A stretch of DNA of 39,328 bases from Pseudonocardia sp. SCN 73-27 (GTDB taxonomy: Bacteria; Actinomycetota; Actinomycetes; Mycobacteriales; Pseudonocardiaceae), in contig MEGH01000012.1 in NCBI GenBank assembly GCA_001725415.1, positions 17,474-56,801 of the forward strand. The letters are read 5' to 3'. The translations under genes were made by a program, and so were the position numbers. Below the pieces are notes generated by a model. It was not told the DNA's origin, searched no databases, and was given only the letters and a program-made list of their open reading frames with translations. This document shows positions 1-7,918 of the stretch, piece by piece. Each line of letters starts with the position of its first letter. The first letter of the stretch is position 1.

Positions 1-480
1 CTGGCGCTGGCCGTCGCGGCGGCCGTCGTGACGGCCGGGGCGCTCCGCTCGTGGGACGCGCCGGTGGACGCGTCGGCCGGGGCCCCCGCGGTGCTCACTG
101 CGCCGGAGGCGATCGTGCCGCCGGTCGAGGTGGGTGCCACGGAGCCGGCGGCGGGCGGTGACGGGACCGGCGCGGCGGTGGTGGCCGGTCGGGTCGCTGT
201 CCGCGCACCCGCGACGACCCAGGCTCCCGCCCCGACGGTGACCGGCACCCGCACCGCGGGCGACACCGGCAGCGGGTCGGCCGGGGACGAGGAGGCCCGG
301 GCGACGACCTCCACGACGGACATCACGACCTCGACGGACACCACGGCGCGCGAGGACGGGTCGCGCGGCTCCCGCGGAAACGGAAACGGGAACGGCAACG
401 GCGGCGGGAACGGCAACGCCGGCGGGAACCGCAACACCAACGGGAACGGGAACGCGGGCGGGGGCCAGGACGAGCAGTGA
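1..480 (+). CDS. C-terminal part of a membrane-anchored, low-complexity protein
   Basis: The reading frame is open at the left edge, so the true start lies outside the window. The first visible residues are hydrophobic (LALAVAAAVV), which fits the end of a transmembrane or signal-anchor helix. About 90 residues rich in Ala, Gly, Pro, Thr and Val follow, then a Thr/Ser/Asp stretch, and finally a tail of about 35 residues made almost only of Gly and Asn with some Arg, ending in Asp-Glu-Gln. No catalytic domain is visible. A single-pass protein with a disordered exported tail fits, for example an anti-sigma-like or cell-wall-associated protein, but I do not recognise the family. It converges on the phosphatase gene at 495-1775. 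Confidence 0.6.
   Translation: MALAVAAAVVTAGALRSWDAPVDASAGAPAVLTAPEAIVPPVEVGATEPAAGGDGTGAAVVAGRVAVRAPATTQAPAPTVTGTRTAGDTGSGSAGDEEARATTSTTDITTSTDTTAREDGSRGSRGNGNGNGNGGGNGNAGGNRNTNGNGNAGGGQDEQ
376..465 (+). repeat. Degenerate hexamer repeat encoding a Gly-Asn tail
   Basis: Imperfect copies of a unit close to AACGGS run through the end of the upstream reading frame and give alternating Gly and Asn. The repeat stays in frame throughout, so length changes in units of 6 or 3 bases would alter only the tail length. Confidence 0.7.
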
Positions 481-494
481 CCCGGTCGGGCCGG

Positions 495-1775
495 TCACGG
501 CCGGCGGCGGGCCACCAGCAGGGCGATGTCGTCGCCCACCGGGGTGTCACCGACGACCGTCGCCATGACGGCGGCACAGATCGTCTCCACGCTCGGGTCA
601 CCCCCACCGCAGAGGCGGGGCGACCCGTCGGGACGGGCAGCGTCGCGGAGGGCGACGGCGAGGTTGCCCAGCCCCACGTCGGGGTCGAGCCCGCGGCGCT
701 CGACGAGCCCGTCGCTGTACGCGCAGACCATCGCACCCGCCGGGAACCCGACCGACGTGACCCGGCGCGTCGCCCCCGCCAGGGTCACCCCCACCGGCAG
801 GTCGGGCGGCACGGCCACGGGTTCGGGGGCCTGCCCGGGCAGCGCGAGCAACGGGACGGGATGCCCGGCCGACGACATGTCCAGCCGTGAACGGTCGGGG
901 GCGAGCACCGCGCACCACACCGTCGCCATGACGCCCGGGTGGTAGGCGCGGGCGTAGCGGTCGACCTGGTCCAGCAGCAGCGCCGGGTCCGCGAGGGTGA
1001 GCGCGTGGGTGCGCAGGACGGTGCGCAGCTGCGTCATCGTCTGGGCGGCGCGCAGGCCGTGGCCGAGGACGTCGCCGACGACCATCAGGACCGCGCCCGA
1101 CGGCGTCTCGAGGACGTCGTACCAGTCGCCGCCGACGATGCCGAGCTGGTCGCCTGCGACGTAGCGGGCGCCGATGTCGAGGTCGGCCACCGGCGTCGGC
1201 TGCTCGGGCAGCATCCAGTTCTGCAGGACGGTCGCCGCGTTGCGCTGGGACCGGGCGAGCTCGGCCTGGATGGCCAGCGCGGCTCGGTCCGCGAGGAGCT
1301 GCAGCATCTCGTGGTCGACGTCGCGGAACCGGCGGGCGGTGAGGCTGCCGACGTGCAGGACGCCGATCACCGCCCCGTCGACCACGAGCGGGGCGCCGAG
1401 CAGCGACCGGATTCCGGCGTCACGCAGCAGCGGGTTCAGGACCGTGTCGGCGCCGACGTGCTCGACGGCGATGACGCGGCGCTGCGCCGCGACCGTGCCG
1501 GCGAAGCCCTGCCCGATCGGGACCCGGACCCCCTGCCGGACCTCGCCCGCGATGCCGCGGGCGGCCGACGCGACCAGGGACCGGCCGGAGGGGTCGGTCA
1601 GCAGCACCGCGGCGGTGTCGGCGTGAAGCAGGTCGAGGGCGCGTTCGATCAGCGCCGTGAGGGCGTCGCCGAGCTCGGGGTGCGCGATCTCCGTCGCCCC
1701 AGCCGGCCCGTGCGGCGGCGGGCCCATGTGTGGTCGTGGGTGTTCCACCGTCGGCACGCCTGCGTCGTCGACCAT
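495..1775 (-). CDS. GAF-domain SpoIIE-type (PP2C) serine phosphatase
   Basis: The product has 426 residues. Residues about 35-180 look like a GAF sensor domain (ALDLLHADTAAVLL through GVLHVGSLT). Residues about 195-420 are a PP2C/SpoIIE phosphatase with the metal-binding pattern GGDWYD, VVGDVLGHG, SAGHP, YSDGLVERR and DDIALLVAR. Such proteins dephosphorylate STAS anti-sigma-factor antagonists and so release an alternative sigma factor; the GAF domain should set when. A STAS protein (10547-10921), an anti-sigma HATPase (14157-14585) and a second SpoIIE protein (5634-7604) lie in the same window. The ATG at 1775 opens the frame; other in-frame starts would cut into the GAF region. All acidic metal ligands expected for the family are present. 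Confidence 0.9.
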   Translation of the reverse strand: MVDDAGVPTVEHPRPHMGPPPHGPAGATEIAHPELGDALTALIERALDLLHADTAAVLLTDPSGRSLVASAARGIAGEVRQGVRVPIGQGFAGTVAAQRRVIAVEHVGADTVLNPLLRDAGIRSLLGAPLVVDGAVIGVLHVGSLTARRFRDVDHEMLQLLADRAALAIQAELARSQRNAATVLQNWMLPEQPTPVADLDIGARYVAGDQLGIVGGDWYDVLETPSGAVLMVVGDVLGHGLRAAQTMTQLRTVLRTHALTLADPALLLDQVDRYARAYHPGVMATVWCAVLAPDRSRLDMSSAGHPVPLLALPGQAPEPVAVPPDLPVGVTLAGATRRVTSVGFPAGAMVCAYSDGLVERRGLDPDVGLGNLAVALRDAARPDGSPRLCGGGDPSVETICAAVMATVVGDTPVGDDIALLVARRRP

Positions 1776-1886
1776 GGTTCCGGTGTCCTTCCGCAGACAT
1801 GAGCTGAGGGAGAGGCTGCGAACTCAACCGGTCCGGGTCCGATGAACCCTAACCCAACGCTACGCGAGGTCGTCCGGTCGGAGGAT

Positions 1887-1911
1887 GTTTGACCCGGCAC
1901 GGACCGGGTAG
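1887..1911 (+). promoter_or_regulatory. SigB/SigF-type promoter, GTTT-N15-GGGTAG
   Basis: GTTT at 1887-1890 and GGGTAG at 1906-1911 are separated by exactly 15 bases, matching the GTTT / GGGTA(T/G) form of actinobacterial general-stress sigma factors. It points at the membrane-protein gene starting at 2066. The region from 1776 to 2065 holds no other gene that I can support. Confidence 0.65.
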
Positions 1912-2065
1912 GCGCGTGGCCAGCACGGGTCGTGACCGGGCCTCGTGCGAGACGAGGATTCGGGGCCGGCAGTGCCTTCGGGAGGGTCGTGGGACTCGTC
2001 GGGGGCGGGCGGCGCGTTGAGCCCCAGCGTGGCGCCCCGCCTTCCCGGAACGCCTGCACGCGGCG

Positions 2066-2428
2066 GTGACGTGGCCGGTCACAGGATTCGTCGCGGCGAC
2101 GGCGACGTATGCGGCCGCGACCCTCGTCCGCCCGTCCGTGCTCTCGGGGCCGGTCCGGCTGGGGGCCTCACCGGCGACCGACGCTCTCGTCCGCGCCGTC
2201 GGGGTGCGTGACCTCGCGTCGGGGCTCGCGCTGGTGGCGACGAGCGGGCACGCGGGTGCCGCGGCGTCCGCGGTGCGCATCGGGTCCGACCTGGGCGACG
2301 CCGTCGTGTTCGGCCTGTCCGACCTGCCTGCCGACGGCCGGCGCAAGGCGGTCTGCGTGGCGCTGGGCTGGGCCGCGCTCAACGGTGTGGTGCTCGCCCT
2401 GCGGCTCGGGGCACCCCGGCGCGGTTGA
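2066..2428 (+). CDS. Small integral membrane protein (DUF4267-like)
   Basis: The product has 120 residues and three to four hydrophobic segments: near the N-terminus (PVTGFVAATATYAAATLV), around residues 45-62 (DLASGLALVATSG), around 70-85 and at the C-terminus (ALGWAALNGVVLALRL). The order GVRDLASGLAL, then RIGSDLGDAVVFG, then a last helix resembles DUF4267-type membrane proteins of unknown function; this is from memory of the family. An in-frame stop at 2018-2020 limits how far upstream the gene can begin, and GTG 2066 is the first good start after it. A GTTT-N15-GGGTAG promoter lies about 155 bases upstream, which suggests stress-dependent expression. Confidence 0.65.
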   Translation: MTWPVTGFVAATATYAAATLVRPSVLSGPVRLGASPATDALVRAVGVRDLASGLALVATSGHAGAAASAVRIGSDLGDAVVFGLSDLPADGRRKAVCVALGWAALNGVVLALRLGAPRRG

Positions 2429-2439
2429 GCGCCGGGCTC

Positions 2440-2464
2440 GTTTCAGGTCGGCCGGTGCGGGTAG
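2440..2464 (+). promoter_or_regulatory. SigB/SigF-type promoter, GTTT-N15-GGGTAG
   Basis: GTTT at 2440-2443, a 15-base spacer and GGGTAG at 2459-2464 sit about 40 bases before the ATG at 2504, which itself has a GGAGGG ribosome-binding site at 2494-2499. The regulatory region of the decarboxylase remnant is therefore intact although the gene is not. Confidence 0.7.
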
Positions 2465-2503
2465 GGCCGTCGGACGACATGATCGAACAGGACGGAGGGA
2501 CGG

Positions 2504-3597
2504 ATGCCGCTGGACCAGTCGCGGGCGCCCGTTCTCGAGGCCGCTACGACCGGGACCGTCACCTCGCGCACCCGCCGTCGCCCGCCGACGTGCACCGCGC
2601 GCTCGACCGCGACTCCGACGTCGCCGGGGTACTGATCACGAGCCCGACGCCCTACGGCACGTGCGCGGATGTGTCGGAGATCGCCCGGCTGTGCCACGAC
2701 CGCGGGTTGCCGCTCCTGGTCGACGAGGCGTGGGGCGCGCACCTGCCTTTTCACGAGCGGCTGCCGACGTGGGCGATGGATGCGGGCGCGGACCTGTGCG
2801 TCGTCAGCGTTCACAAGATGGGCGCCGGGCTCGAGCAGGGCTCGGTCTTCCACCAGCAGGGCGACCTCGTCGACCCGACGTTCCTGGCCGCCTGTGCGGA
2901 CATGCTGTCGACGACGAGCCCGAACGTGCTGCTGTGGGCGGCGATCGACGGCTGGCGGCGGCAGATGGTGGAGCACGGCCACGAGGTGCTCGACGCCGCG
3001 CTCCAGGTGGCCGACGACGTGCGGGAGCGCATCGCGAAGATCGACGGGTTGACGGCGTTGCGCGACGAGCTGATCGGTCCCGAGGCCTCGCACGAGCTCG
3101 ACGAGCTGAAGGTGCTCGTCGACGTGTCCGGGCTCGGCATCAGCGGCTATCAGGCCGCCGACTGGCTACGCGCCCACCGGGCCGTCGACGTCGGCCTGTC
3201 CGACCACCGCCGCATCGAGGCGCAGCTCTCACTCGCCGACGACCCCGGGACCTCGGACGTCCTGCTCGACGCCCTGACCGGGCTGGCCCGGTCGGCGGGC
3301 GAGCTGCCGGCCCCACGATCCGTGGAGCTGCCGAGCCCCGAGGCGCTGGACACCGAGGCCGTCATGCTGCCGCGCGACGCGTTCTTCGCGTCGGTCGAGG
3401 ACGTCCCGCTGTACGCGGCGGTGGGCCGGATCTGCGCAGAGCAGGTCACGCCGTACCCGCCGGGCATCCCTGCGCTGCTGCCGGGGGAGCGGATTACCGG
3501 CGAGGTCGTCGAGTACCTGGCGACCGGTGTGGCGGCGGGGATGGTCCTGCCGGACCCCGCCGATCCGCAGCTGGGGACGGTGCGGGTCGTCGCCTGA
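2504..3597 (+). pseudogene. Orn/Lys/Arg decarboxylase family gene with internal deletion
   Basis: This is a PLP-dependent fold-type I decarboxylase of the Orn/Lys/Arg family. The frame at ATG 2504 begins MPLDQSRAPVLEA, the usual family N-terminus, then turns to nonsense. From about 2550 another frame carries the rest of the gene: HLAHPPSP, the ITSPTPYGTCAD segment, DEAWGAHLPFH, the PLP-lysine motif SVHKMGAGLEQGS, and the C-terminal domain with PPGIPALLPGERI. Between these two parts roughly 120 residues of the usual 480-490 are missing and the frame is shifted. A product could start at ATG 2479 or TTG 2425 in the second frame, but it would lack the N-terminal part of the large domain. The junction is near 2540-2555. 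I treat it as inactivated. Confidence 0.75.
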
Positions 3598-3632
3598 GGG
3601 GTCGCACGCCCGACACAGGAGGGGAGGCCGTG

Positions 3633-3812
3633 ATGGCCGAGAAGGAGGACACCCGCGCCGAGTTCGACGAGGCGGTGAACATGTCCGCGGGTGACCTGGA
3701 GAAGTGGCTCGTCACCGCCGAGTCCGAGGACGCCGGCCAGTCCGACGGCGACGTTCGCGACACCAGATGGCGGTACTCGTTGATGAACTGGGGCCACGAC
3801 CCGCTGCGCTGA
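3633..3812 (+). pseudogene. DUF3140-family protein shortened by in-frame deletion
   Basis: The 59-residue product starts at ATG 3633 behind a strong AGGAGGGGAGG sequence (3617-3627). Its first part (EFDEAVNMSAGDLEKWL) and its last part (DTRWRYSLMNWGHDPLR) are the two ends of DUF3140, a small actinobacterial domain of about 90-110 residues. The middle of the family, which I recall as containing a conserved Gly/His/Ser-Gly-Arg stretch, is absent. The reading frame survives, so a mini-protein may still be made. The function of DUF3140 is unknown. Confidence 0.7.
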
Positions 3813-3877
3813 ACCGGCGCCGGACCCGGCCGCGGAGAAGCAGGGATGCGACGCGGCCGAACGGGTAGGCGGCCGGT

Positions 3878-4185
3878 ATGACGTCGCACAGCGAGACATC
3901 CGTGTCGTCGGTCAGCGCACCGCCGCAGGAGCTGTCCACCGCCGACCTGCTGCGGCGGGTCTCCGACCAGGTCCGCGACCTCGTCCGTGACGAGGCGGCC
4001 CTGGCCCGCGACGAGCTGAGCTGGCCGAGACGATCGACGAGCTGGGTCGCCGGGCCGCGCCGGCGGTCCTGCTCGGCACCGCCCGGCAGCGGGCGCAGCG
4101 CTGGGCGGTACCGGCAGGTGGCGGCGTGGCCGCGGTGCTGGTCCTGAAACTGGTCGTGGCCCGACGCTCCCGGCGACACCGGTGA
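3878..4185 (+). pseudogene. Chimera: holin-like (DUF1469) N-terminus joined to DUF3618 C-terminus
   Basis: From ATG 3878 about 47 residues (TADLLRRVSDQVRDLVRDEA, then ALARDEL) match the start of the actinobacterial holin-superfamily/DUF1469 membrane proteins. At about 4016 the meaningful frame changes. The next frame reads ELAETIDELGRRAAPAVLLG and ends with a hydrophobic helix (GGGVAAVLVLKLVV) and ARRSRRHR before TGA at 4183-4185. That is the C-terminal part of a DUF3618 protein. These two genes are commonly neighbours, so one deletion removing the end of the first and the start of the second explains the join. Read from ATG 3878, the frame stays out of phase and gives 89 residues with no membrane helix. 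A GGGTAG box at 3863-3868 lies just upstream. Confidence 0.7.
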
Positions 4186-5507
4186 CCGGGCCGCCCACGG
4201 CTCCACCGCTCCCGACGGTCCCGGCCGCCGACACCGCCAGGGTGCTCACCCTCGCCCTGGCACCGATCGTCGCGCAGGGCGTCATCGCGCGGCGCCGCCG
4301 CGTCGTCGGGCTCGCCGGCCGGCTCGGCACCGACGCCCGCGGCGCGCGGGCCCTGCAGACCGTGCGCGAGCGCTACGGGCCCGGGCCGTTGCGCCTGCGT
4401 GTACCGGGCCGTGAGGTCGTCCTCGACCCGGACGACGTGGCGCGGGTGCTCGACGGCGCACCCGAACCGTTCGCGCCGGCCAACCGGGAGAAGCGCGGCG
4501 CGCTGCGCCACTTCCAGCCGCACGGCGTGCTCGTGTCCCGCGGGCAGATCCGCGACCAGCGCCGCGCCGTCGACGAGGCCGTGCTCGACACCGGCAACCC
4601 GTTGCACCGCAACGCCGCCGCGATCACCACCGTCGCCCGCCAGGAGGTCGGCGCGCTGCGCGGGGACCTCGACTGGGACTCCTTCATCCGCATGTGGTGG
4701 CGGGTCGTCCGTCGTGTCGTGCTCGGCGACTCCGCCCGTGACGACCACGCGCTGACCGACGACCTCACCCGGCTGAGGCAGGCCGGCAACTGGTCGGGGC
4801 TGCACCCGCGCAACCGCCGCGTCGCCGCCCGGTTCCGCACCCGGCTCGCAGCGCACCTCGACCGGGCCGAGCCGGGCAGCCTCGCCGAGGTCATGGCCCG
4901 CACGCCCGTCCCGCCGGGCGTCGACGCCGTCGACCAGGTCCCGCAGTGGCTGTTCGCGTTCGGCCCGGCGGGCGCCGCGGTGGCGTTGCGCGCGCTGGCC
5001 CTCGTCGTCGCGCATCCGGCGTTCACCGCCCGCGTCCACGACGACCTGGCCGGCCGGGACCTCGCCGTACCCCAGGAGCTGGCGTTGCTGCGTGCGGCCG
5101 TGCTGGAGTCGGCCCGGCTGTGGCCGACGATCCCGTTGTTGTTGCGCGACAGCGTGTCCGAGACGCGGTGGGAGCGGGGCACGCTGCCGGCCGGGGCGGC
5201 CGTGCTCGTCCCCACCTGGTTCCTGCACCGCGATGACACCCGCACCGACGCGCACCGGTTCGTCCCCGACGGCTGGCTCGACGGCACCTTCGACGCCGAC
5301 CCCGCAATCGTCCCGTTCAGCGCCGGGCCCGCCCGCTGCCCGGGCCGTGAGCTGGTGCTGCTGACGGCCTCGACGGTGCTGGCCGCGCTGCTCGACGGGC
5401 GCGACCTCGAGATGGGGCCGCCCGGTGTCATCGTCCCCGGCAGGGCCCTACCGGGAGGCCTCGACCCGTTCACGCTGCGGTTCACGGCTGCACCGCGCCA
5501 CCGGTGA
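4182..5507 (+). CDS. Cytochrome P450-like protein
   Basis: The product has 441 residues. The heme-ligand loop FSAGPARCPGREL (about residues 375-390) follows the P450 pattern FxxGxxxCxG, and the K-helix ExxR is present as ESARLWP (about residue 306). The I-helix region reads QWLFAFGPAGAAVALRAL and lacks the usual (A/G)Gx(D/E)TT, so the acid-alcohol pair for oxygen activation is missing. That is seen in some atypical P450s that work on peroxides or catalyse isomerisation; the activity here cannot be assigned. The GTG start at 4182 overlaps the stop of the upstream remnant as GTGA, so translation was probably coupled. No ferredoxin or reductase gene is nearby. Confidence 0.85.
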   Translation: MTGPPTAPPLPTVPAADTARVLTLALAPIVAQGVIARRRRVVGLAGRLGTDARGARALQTVRERYGPGPLRLRVPGREVVLDPDDVARVLDGAPEPFAPANREKRGALRHFQPHGVLVSRGQIRDQRRAVDEAVLDTGNPLHRNAAAITTVARQEVGALRGDLDWDSFIRMWWRVVRRVVLGDSARDDHALTDDLTRLRQAGNWSGLHPRNRRVAARFRTRLAAHLDRAEPGSLAEVMARTPVPPGVDAVDQVPQWLFAFGPAGAAVALRALALVVAHPAFTARVHDDLAGRDLAVPQELALLRAAVLESARLWPTIPLLLRDSVSETRWERGTLPAGAAVLVPTWFLHRDDTRTDAHRFVPDGWLDGTFDADPAIVPFSAGPARCPGRELVLLTASTVLAALLDGRDLEMGPPGVIVPGRALPGGLDPFTLRFTAAPRHR

Positions 5508-5658
5508 ATCACGGCCCCGGCGTCGTCGAGGTGTCCGGCGGGCACCTCGACCTCCTCGACCACCCGGAGTCGTTCCTCGCCGCCGCAGACGGCCCGGCAG
5601 CGACCCGCTGTGCCCGGTCGGGGAGGCCGCGGGTCAGGGTGTGTCGGGGTCGCGGGTG
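5504..5658 (+). pseudogene. Short coupled frame after the P450, possible gene remnant
   Basis: A GTG at 5504 overlaps the P450 stop as GTGA and opens a 51-codon frame that runs into the 3' end of the opposite gene. Its first half reads VVEVSGGHLDLLDHPESFLA, which looks like real protein and recalls the last helix region of alpha/beta-hydrolase or thioesterase proteins. The second half is Arg-rich and looks like antisense. A preserved start joined to a preserved C-terminal piece would fit the other deletion scars in this window, but the identification is weak. Confidence 0.3.
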
Positions 5659-7604
5659 AGGTGGTGCATCGTGACCAGCGAGAGCACCATGTCGGCGGGC
5701 GTCCCGGGCGGCGCGAGCAGGCGTAGCTCGGTGTCGTTGCCGCGGTGCGCGTCGCGGATCCGGTGCAGGGCGGCGACCCCGGCGCTGGCCAGGTGGCTCA
5801 CGCCGGTCAGGTCCACGGTCAGCGAGCGGGTGCCCGCGACGTCCGCGGCGCGGATGCTGCGCTCGAACTCGTCGACGGTCGTCGCGTCGACGGGCCCGTC
5901 CACCCGCACCCGCGGCCCCGGCGCCCACGGCTGCTCGGTGACCAGCAGGGGCGTCGGGATCGGGTCGCCCTCGGTCCGGCGTCGCGACGTGAGGTCGGCC
6001 GTGGTCAGCAGGCGTGCGGGAGTGCCGGCCCTGTGCGTGATCACCGCAATGGTGCCGGTGTCGTCGTGCTCGACCCGCAGATCGTCGACGAGCCCCTGCG
6101 AGATGTGCAGCCCGAGCCCGCGGTCGGGGGTCGGGACGGGTTCGCGCCAGCGGCCCGCGTCGGCGACGCGGGCGTGGAGCCGGCCGTCGTCGGTCAGCTC
6201 GACGGTGACGTCGCAGGTGTGGGCGCCGGGTGAGTCGACGAACGCGTGCTCCACCACGTTGGTGACCAGTTCGAGCAGCGCGTGGCTCACCGCGGCGGTG
6301 TCGCCCTCGCCCACATGGGCCTCGACGAGCCAGCGGCCCAGGTCCTCGCGGACCCGGCGCAACGACCGCACGACGGCCGGCACCTGCAGCGCGAGCGGGG
6401 GCACGGCGGCGACGCGCTGGGCGGCGAGCAGCGTGATGTCGTCGCTGTGCCCGGTGGCCCGGACGAGCAGCTCCAGGGTCTCGGTACAGGCGCGTTCGGC
6501 GGGGGCCCCGCCGTCGCGGAAGAAGATCCGGCCGGCGGCGGCGTCGGCCGCGACCTGCGACAGCTCGACGGTGCTCGCCGAGAGCTCGCGCCCCGGTCGT
6601 TCCAGGATGCCGTCGGTGTAGAGCAGGACGAGCTCGTCGTCGCCGAGCAGGTCCTTGCCGACGACGCCGGGACCGAAGTCACCACCGACGCCGACGGGAC
6701 CGGCGCCCGTGGGCGTGAGGTAGCGGGCGTCACCGGCGGTGTCCAGCAGCAGCGGCGCGGGATGGCCCGCCGTGCAGTAGGTCAACTCACCGGTCCGGGG
6801 GTCGAGCACGACGACGCAGATCGTCGCCGCGCGGGCACCCCGGATCCGGTCGGCGGCCGCGTCGAGCGCGGTGAGCGCGGCGGCGACGTCGCCGCTGGTG
6901 GCGAGCTGCTCGTGGAGCAGGACGCGCAGCTGGCCCATGGTGGCCGAGGCGGCGACGCCGTGCCCGACGACGTCGCCCACGACGAGCGCGACCCGCCCGT
7001 CCGGCAACGGGAGCGCGTCGAACCAGTCGCCCCCGGCAGCGCTGTCGGCGTCGGCGAGCAGGTAGGCGGCCGCGATCTGCACCCGCGGCAGGACGGGCAG
7101 CGCCGCGGGGAGCAGCTCGCGCTGCAGTGCGTCGATGACGTCGCGGGCCTGTTCGAAGCGCCGCTGGGCGTCGGCCTGCCGGTCCCGGGTGGTCTGCCGT
7201 TCGCGGACCTTGTCCGTCACGTCGGTGACGTCGACGATCAGCCCGGAGACCGATCCGTCGGGCGCCCGCATCGGGGTGACGGTGAAGTCGACGACGACGT
7301 CGAGCTGGCCGCCGGTGTCGGGCAGGTCGAACTGGACCCGCCACTCGTGCAGCGCCTGCGGCAGCCCGGTGGCCAGCGCCTCGGTGTAGAGCTCGGCGAG
7401 CCGCTGCCCCATGACCTCGGGGGCGGAGTCGAGCAGGGCGGTGCCGACGACGTGCTCGCGGGCGATGAAGGCGCGGGCGGCGGCGTTCGCCGCGGCGATC
7501 GTCAGGTCCGGGCCGGTCAGGCCGACCAGCATCCGTGGTGCGTGCTCGAAGAGCTGCTGCACGAACGCCGGGTCACCGCTGCGCCGGGAGAGCTCGTCGG
7601 GCAT
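5634..7604 (-). CDS. PAS-SpoIIE phosphatase-HATPase-STAS multidomain regulator
   Basis: The product has 656 residues. ATG 7604 is preferred over 7622 because GAGGAGG lies at the right distance before it. A PAS domain occupies residues about 15-130 and ends at VDVTDVTDKVRERQ, followed by a short coiled linker. The SpoIIE phosphatase covers about 165-390 (GGDWFDALPL, VVGDVVGHG, TAGHPAPLLL, YTDGILERPG, DDITLLAAQ). A GHKL ATPase covers about 400-530, with N-box ELVTNVVEHAF and G boxes VADAGRW and DRGLGLHI. A STAS domain covers about 550-650 (VDGPVDATTVDEF, SHLASAGVAAL). One chain thus carries phosphatase, anti-sigma kinase and antagonist modules, so it may hold a whole partner switch. A GTCT-N14-GGGTAC promoter-like site lies upstream. 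Confidence 0.9.
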   Translation of the reverse strand: MPDELSRRSGDPAFVQQLFEHAPRMLVGLTGPDLTIAAANAAARAFIAREHVVGTALLDSAPEVMGQRLAELYTEALATGLPQALHEWRVQFDLPDTGGQLDVVVDFTVTPMRAPDGSVSGLIVDVTDVTDKVRERQTTRDRQADAQRRFEQARDVIDALQRELLPAALPVLPRVQIAAAYLLADADSAAGGDWFDALPLPDGRVALVVGDVVGHGVAASATMGQLRVLLHEQLATSGDVAAALTALDAAADRIRGARAATICVVVLDPRTGELTYCTAGHPAPLLLDTAGDARYLTPTGAGPVGVGGDFGPGVVGKDLLGDDELVLLYTDGILERPGRELSASTVELSQVAADAAAGRIFFRDGGAPAERACTETLELLVRATGHSDDITLLAAQRVAAVPPLALQVPAVVRSLRRVREDLGRWLVEAHVGEGDTAAVSHALLELVTNVVEHAFVDSPGAHTCDVTVELTDDGRLHARVADAGRWREPVPTPDRGLGLHISQGLVDDLRVEHDDTGTIAVITHRAGTPARLLTTADLTSRRRTEGDPIPTPLLVTEQPWAPGPRVRVDGPVDATTVDEFERSIRAADVAGTRSLTVDLTGVSHLASAGVAALHRIRDAHRGNDTELRLLAPPGTPADMVLSLVTMHHLTRDPDTP

Positions 7605-7649
7605 CAGGCCGCCTCCTCGCATCCCACCGCGGTCGGTCCGTCGGCGACC

Positions 7650-7673
7650 GTACCCACTGTCGAGGCCGGAGAC
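7650..7673 (-). promoter_or_regulatory. Probable SigB/SigF-type promoter of the PAS-SpoIIE gene
   Basis: Read on the minus strand, GTCT (7673-7670), a 14-base spacer and GGGTAC (7655-7650) lie about 45 bases before the ATG at 7604. The -10 element is exact for this promoter class; the -35 element has one mismatch and the spacer is one base short. Confidence 0.45.
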
Positions 7674-7686
7674 GGGGTGGGCCGGG

Positions 7687-7896
7687 TCAGTCCCGGCCGC
7701 GGCCCTCGACGTGCGGGTCCTTCGCCTCGTCGGGCGACAACGCTCCTGTCGCGGCGGGCACGTTCACCTGCGGGCCGCCCGGGACCTCGGGCATGTCCTC
7801 GACCGACGCGCTCTGGTCGTCGGGGTCGGCGGCCGCGAGCGTCTCCTCGCTGGGCTCGACGTTCTCGCCGGGGGTGGTGTCGGTCCTGTGCTTCAT
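7687..7896 (-). CDS. Small acidic hypothetical protein
   Basis: The 69-residue product is rich in Asp, Glu, Pro and Ala, with no hydrophobic segment and no Cys (start MKHRTDTTPGENVEPSEET). It is likely disordered. It lies downstream of corA on the same strand with a 22-base gap. A GGGTAC element at 7911-7906 stands 10 bases before its ATG, with GGAT in the -35 position. I do not recognise a family. Confidence 0.5.
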   Translation of the reverse strand: MKHRTDTTPGENVEPSEETLAAADPDDQSASVEDMPEVPGGPQVNVPAATGALSPDEAKDPHVEGRGRD

Positions 7897-7918
7897 CCCG
7901 TCGGGGTACCCACGATGC

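Noticed and set aside
376-465. Short repeats that could be read as a CRISPR or VNTR array
   Set aside because: Units are degenerate hexamers inside a coding frame with no spacers.
2109-3812. 567-codon frame ending in the DUF3140 residues
   Set aside because: Only the last 60 codons are protein-like; a strong ribosome-binding site at 3617-3627 marks the real start at 3633.
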